From Allohahella marinimesophila (GTDB lineage: Bacteria > Pseudomonadota > Gammaproteobacteria > Pseudomonadales > Oleiphilaceae): 64,000 nt of DNA. Below the pieces are notes generated by a model, which was given only the letters and a program-made list of their open reading frames with translations, did no database searches and was not told where the DNA came from. The translations under genes and the position numbers were made by a program. This document shows, one piece after another, positions 62,202 through 64,000 of this stretch (positions are counted from its first letter, which is position 1; each line of letters opens with the position of its first letter). The DNA is taken from contig NZ_BAABBO010000001.1 in assembly GCF_039538005.1 (NCBI RefSeq), positions 868,001 to 932,000 on the forward strand. The letters are read 5' to 3'.

Positions 62202-63245
62202 ATGGCTGCGAACTGCACGATCGCCGTCGATGCAATGGGCGGTGATCGAGGAGCCGGGGTTGTTTTTCAAGCTATTACCGATGTGCTTGAGACCGATCCC
62301 GCCCTCAGAATTATCGTCTTCCAGAAAGAGACCGTGTCTGGGCCTTCAATTTCCCCCGTTGTCTCTGATTCCAGTTTCAAGTCCATGATTGCCTCCGGTC
62401 GACTCGAGATCAGGCACTCTTCAAGTGTGGTCGACAAGTCCGACAAGCCTACCTACGCCTACAAGCACCGTGCCGACAGCAGCATGGCCGACGCTCTTCG
62501 CTGTGTAGCTGAGCGTGAAGCGCAGGCATGCGTAACGCCGGGCAACACTGGAGCCTTGCTCGTATTCGCCAAGGCCCTCGTCGGTACGCATACCAGCATC
62601 GAGCGACCAGCATTCATCAAGCGGCTTCAGCTAGGATCGAATATCTCCTATGTCCTCGATCTTGGTGCCAATGTCGACTGTCGCGGGGAGAGGCTGTTTC
62701 AATTTGCAGTCATGGGCTCTGCGCTCGTATCGGCCTTGCATGATATTGAAAGACCCCAAATAGCCTTGCTGAATATCGGCTCCGAAGACATCAAGGGGAA
62801 CGAGCAGGTTCGGCTGGCTGCCCGGTTGATCGAGGAAGCAAAGTGGCTGAATTATCGTGGCTTTGTGGAAGGCGGAGCGCTGTTCAATTCGGATGCCAAT
62901 GTGATTGTCTGTGACGGCTTCGTCGGTAATGCGGCGCTCAAGGCCGGGGAGGAGGTCGCGCGGCAGATTCTGAAGCAGTTCGATGTGATGCTGAGCGGTC
63001 ACTGGTGGTCATTCTTTGTCAGGCGCCTGTCACGACCGCTGTTTGCCCGAATCCGCCGTGGCATCGATCCTGATCACAATAATGGGGCCTCGCTTGTGGG
63101 GTTATTGGGCACGGTCGTCAAGAGCCACGGCAATGCGGATCGACGGGGCTTTGCAGCTGCGCTGCGACAGGCGGCCTCTGAAGCTCGTTCAGAAGTCGCG
63201 CTCAGAGTCTGCCGCGAGCTTGATAGCATTGCTTTTAATGCTTAA
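62202..63245 (+). CDS. plsX: Phosphate acyltransferase PlsX
   Basis: Makes acyl-phosphate from acyl-ACP for phospholipid synthesis with PlsY; 347 residues. IAVDAMGGDRGAGVVF is the N-terminal signature. Other motifs are GNTGALLVFAKA, DLGANVDC and FVEGGALFN. It lies 37 bases after rpmF in the lipid cluster. Confidence 0.96.
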   Translation: MAANCTIAVDAMGGDRGAGVVFQAITDVLETDPALRIIVFQKETVSGPSISPVVSDSSFKSMIASGRLEIRHSSSVVDKSDKPTYAYKHRADSSMADALRCVAEREAQACVTPGNTGALLVFAKALVGTHTSIERPAFIKRLQLGSNISYVLDLGANVDCRGERLFQFAVMGSALVSALHDIERPQIALLNIGSEDIKGNEQVRLAARLIEEAKWLNYRGFVEGGALFNSDANVIVCDGFVGNAALKAGEEVARQILKQFDVMLSGHWWSFFVRRLSRPLFARIRRGIDPDHNNGASLVGLLGTVVKSHGNADRRGFAAALRQAASEARSEVALRVCRELDSIAFNA

Positions 63246-63292
63246 TGTAGGCGCCTTCCCAAAGTGATTCACCATATACAAGGTAACACTGC

Positions 63293-64000
63293 ATGAGCTA
63301 CGCGCTTGTCTTTCCCGGACAGGGTGCTCAGTCGATTGGCATGCTTCAGCCACTCGCCGAGCTGAGTCCCATCATTGCTGAAACCTATGCGGAGGCCTCT
63401 GAGGCGCTTGGCTATGACTTGTGGACCGTGGTCTGCGATGGTCCCGAGTCTAAACTCAATGCTACCGAGTTCACTCAACCAGCCATTCTGGTGGGCAGTA
63501 TTGCTGTGTACAGAATGCTCGAAAGCAGACAATTCGAAGTCGAAGGATTTAGTGGCGACGCACCAGTGGCCGTGGCGGGACATAGTCTCGGCGAATACTC
63601 CGCCCTCTGTGCGGCAGGCTCTCTTTCTCTCGGAGAGGCGGCACGCCTCGTAGCCGAGCGCGGTCGTCTCATGCAGACTGCAGTCACAGGTATGGATACC
63701 GCGATGGCTGCCGTGTTGGGTCTGGACGATCAGGATGTCATCAACGTCTGTGAACATATTTCGCAGACCATGGGGGCAAGGGAGCTGGTGGCGGCGGTGA
63801 ATTTCAATTGTCCGGGTCAGGTCGTCATTGCTGGCACCAGTAAGGCCGTTGCCCGTGCCTCCGAACAACTGAAGGGAGAAGGGGCGAAGCGAATCATTTC
63901 GATACCAGTCAGTGTTCCAAGTCATTGTGCGCTGATGAAATCAGCGGCTGACCAATTGGCCGAGGCTATTGAGACGTCCGTCAGGCAGGCGCCAATAGTG
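63293..64000 (+). CDS. fabD: Malonyl-CoA:ACP transacylase FabD (3' end outside window)
   Basis: Transfers malonyl from CoA to ACP to start fatty-acid elongation. The first 236 residues are visible and end in frame at the window edge. The N-terminal motif is FPGQGAQ; the catalytic Ser98 is in AGHSLGEYSALC; the family's Gln and Arg pocket residues lie in FTQPAIL and AERGRLMQ; the His is in VPSHCALM. It follows plsX by 47 bases. The truncation is caused by the window boundary only. Confidence 0.97.
   Translation, partial: MSYALVFPGQGAQSIGMLQPLAELSPIIAETYAEASEALGYDLWTVVCDGPESKLNATEFTQPAILVGSIAVYRMLESRQFEVEGFSGDAPVAVAGHSLGEYSALCAAGSLSLGEAARLVAERGRLMQTAVTGMDTAMAAVLGLDDQDVINVCEHISQTMGARELVAAVNFNCPGQVVIAGTSKAVARASEQLKGEGAKRIISIPVSVPSHCALMKSAADQLAEAIETSVRQAPIV

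Overview
The window is a gene-dense stretch of a gammaproteobacterial chromosome, moderately GC-rich by eye. No insertion sequence, prophage, CRISPR array or other obvious mobile DNA is visible. Gene content and order resemble the Pseudomonadales/Oceanospirillales side of the class: ruvA-ruvB-ybgC-tolQRAB-pal-cpoB, tRNA-Lys, nadA, an M48 protease, tusA, perM-like, bcp, dapA-bamC-purC, then cmoAB, gltX with tRNA-Ala and tRNA-Glu, ppsR/ppsA-rraA, rne/rluC-sppA-yceF and yceD-rpmF-plsX-fabD. I cannot name the species.

Region by region. 1-5.9 kb: the end of a short-chain dehydrogenase, then the SOS mutagenesis cassette imuA-imuB-dnaE2 on the minus strand, behind a promoter that carries a perfect LexA box. 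6-13.4 kb: ruvAB, then the envelope-constriction operon ybgC-tolQRAB-pal-cpoB. 13.5-23.8 kb: tRNA-Lys, nadA, a BepA-like protease, tusA, an AI-2E-type permease, bcp, dapA-bamC-purC, an outer-membrane beta-barrel protein, a nucleotide-sugar epimerase and moaB. 24-34 kb: tRNA-Val and a housekeeping mixture (glutathione transferase, flavodoxin-like protein, M14 peptidase, hydrolase, small HTH protein, galU, Nudix, lytic transglycosylase, proS, an epimerase-like protein, a CbiX-like chelatase, a DUF924 protein). 34-44.8 kb: tRNA-Gly, cmoB/cmoA behind a membrane-tailed receiver protein, msrA, gltX, tRNA-Ala, tRNA-Glu, then a less ordinary minus-strand set: an unknown membrane protein, a PEGA/MORN-repeat protein, a second membrane-tailed receiver protein and a tandem pterin-synthase-like protein. 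44.9-54.8 kb: an M16C peptidase, ppsR/ppsA, rraA, a PilZ protein, an SH3 protein, a PHP phosphoesterase and a UPF0149 protein. 54.7-64 kb: rne with a long structured leader, rluC, sppA, yceF, and the yceD-rpmF-plsX-fabD lipid cluster, where fabD runs off the window.

Most of the window is core machinery: DNA repair, outer-membrane integrity, NAD, lysine and purine synthesis, tRNA modification and charging, gluconeogenesis, RNA decay and fatty-acid initiation. The part least explained by known systems is 36.1-44.8 kb. Two paralogous proteins there combine an intact CheY-like receiver, a long helical middle and a C-terminal membrane anchor. One is translationally coupled to cmoAB. The other sits beside a membrane-anchored PEGA/MORN protein. 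That is the best candidate here for an undescribed signalling system. Other points worth checking are the LexA box shared by imuA and ruvAB with no ruvC next to them, the hairpins of the rne leader, a GC-rich discriminator shared by four tRNA promoters, and the pterin-synthase-like fusion whose catalytic motifs are divided between its two halves.
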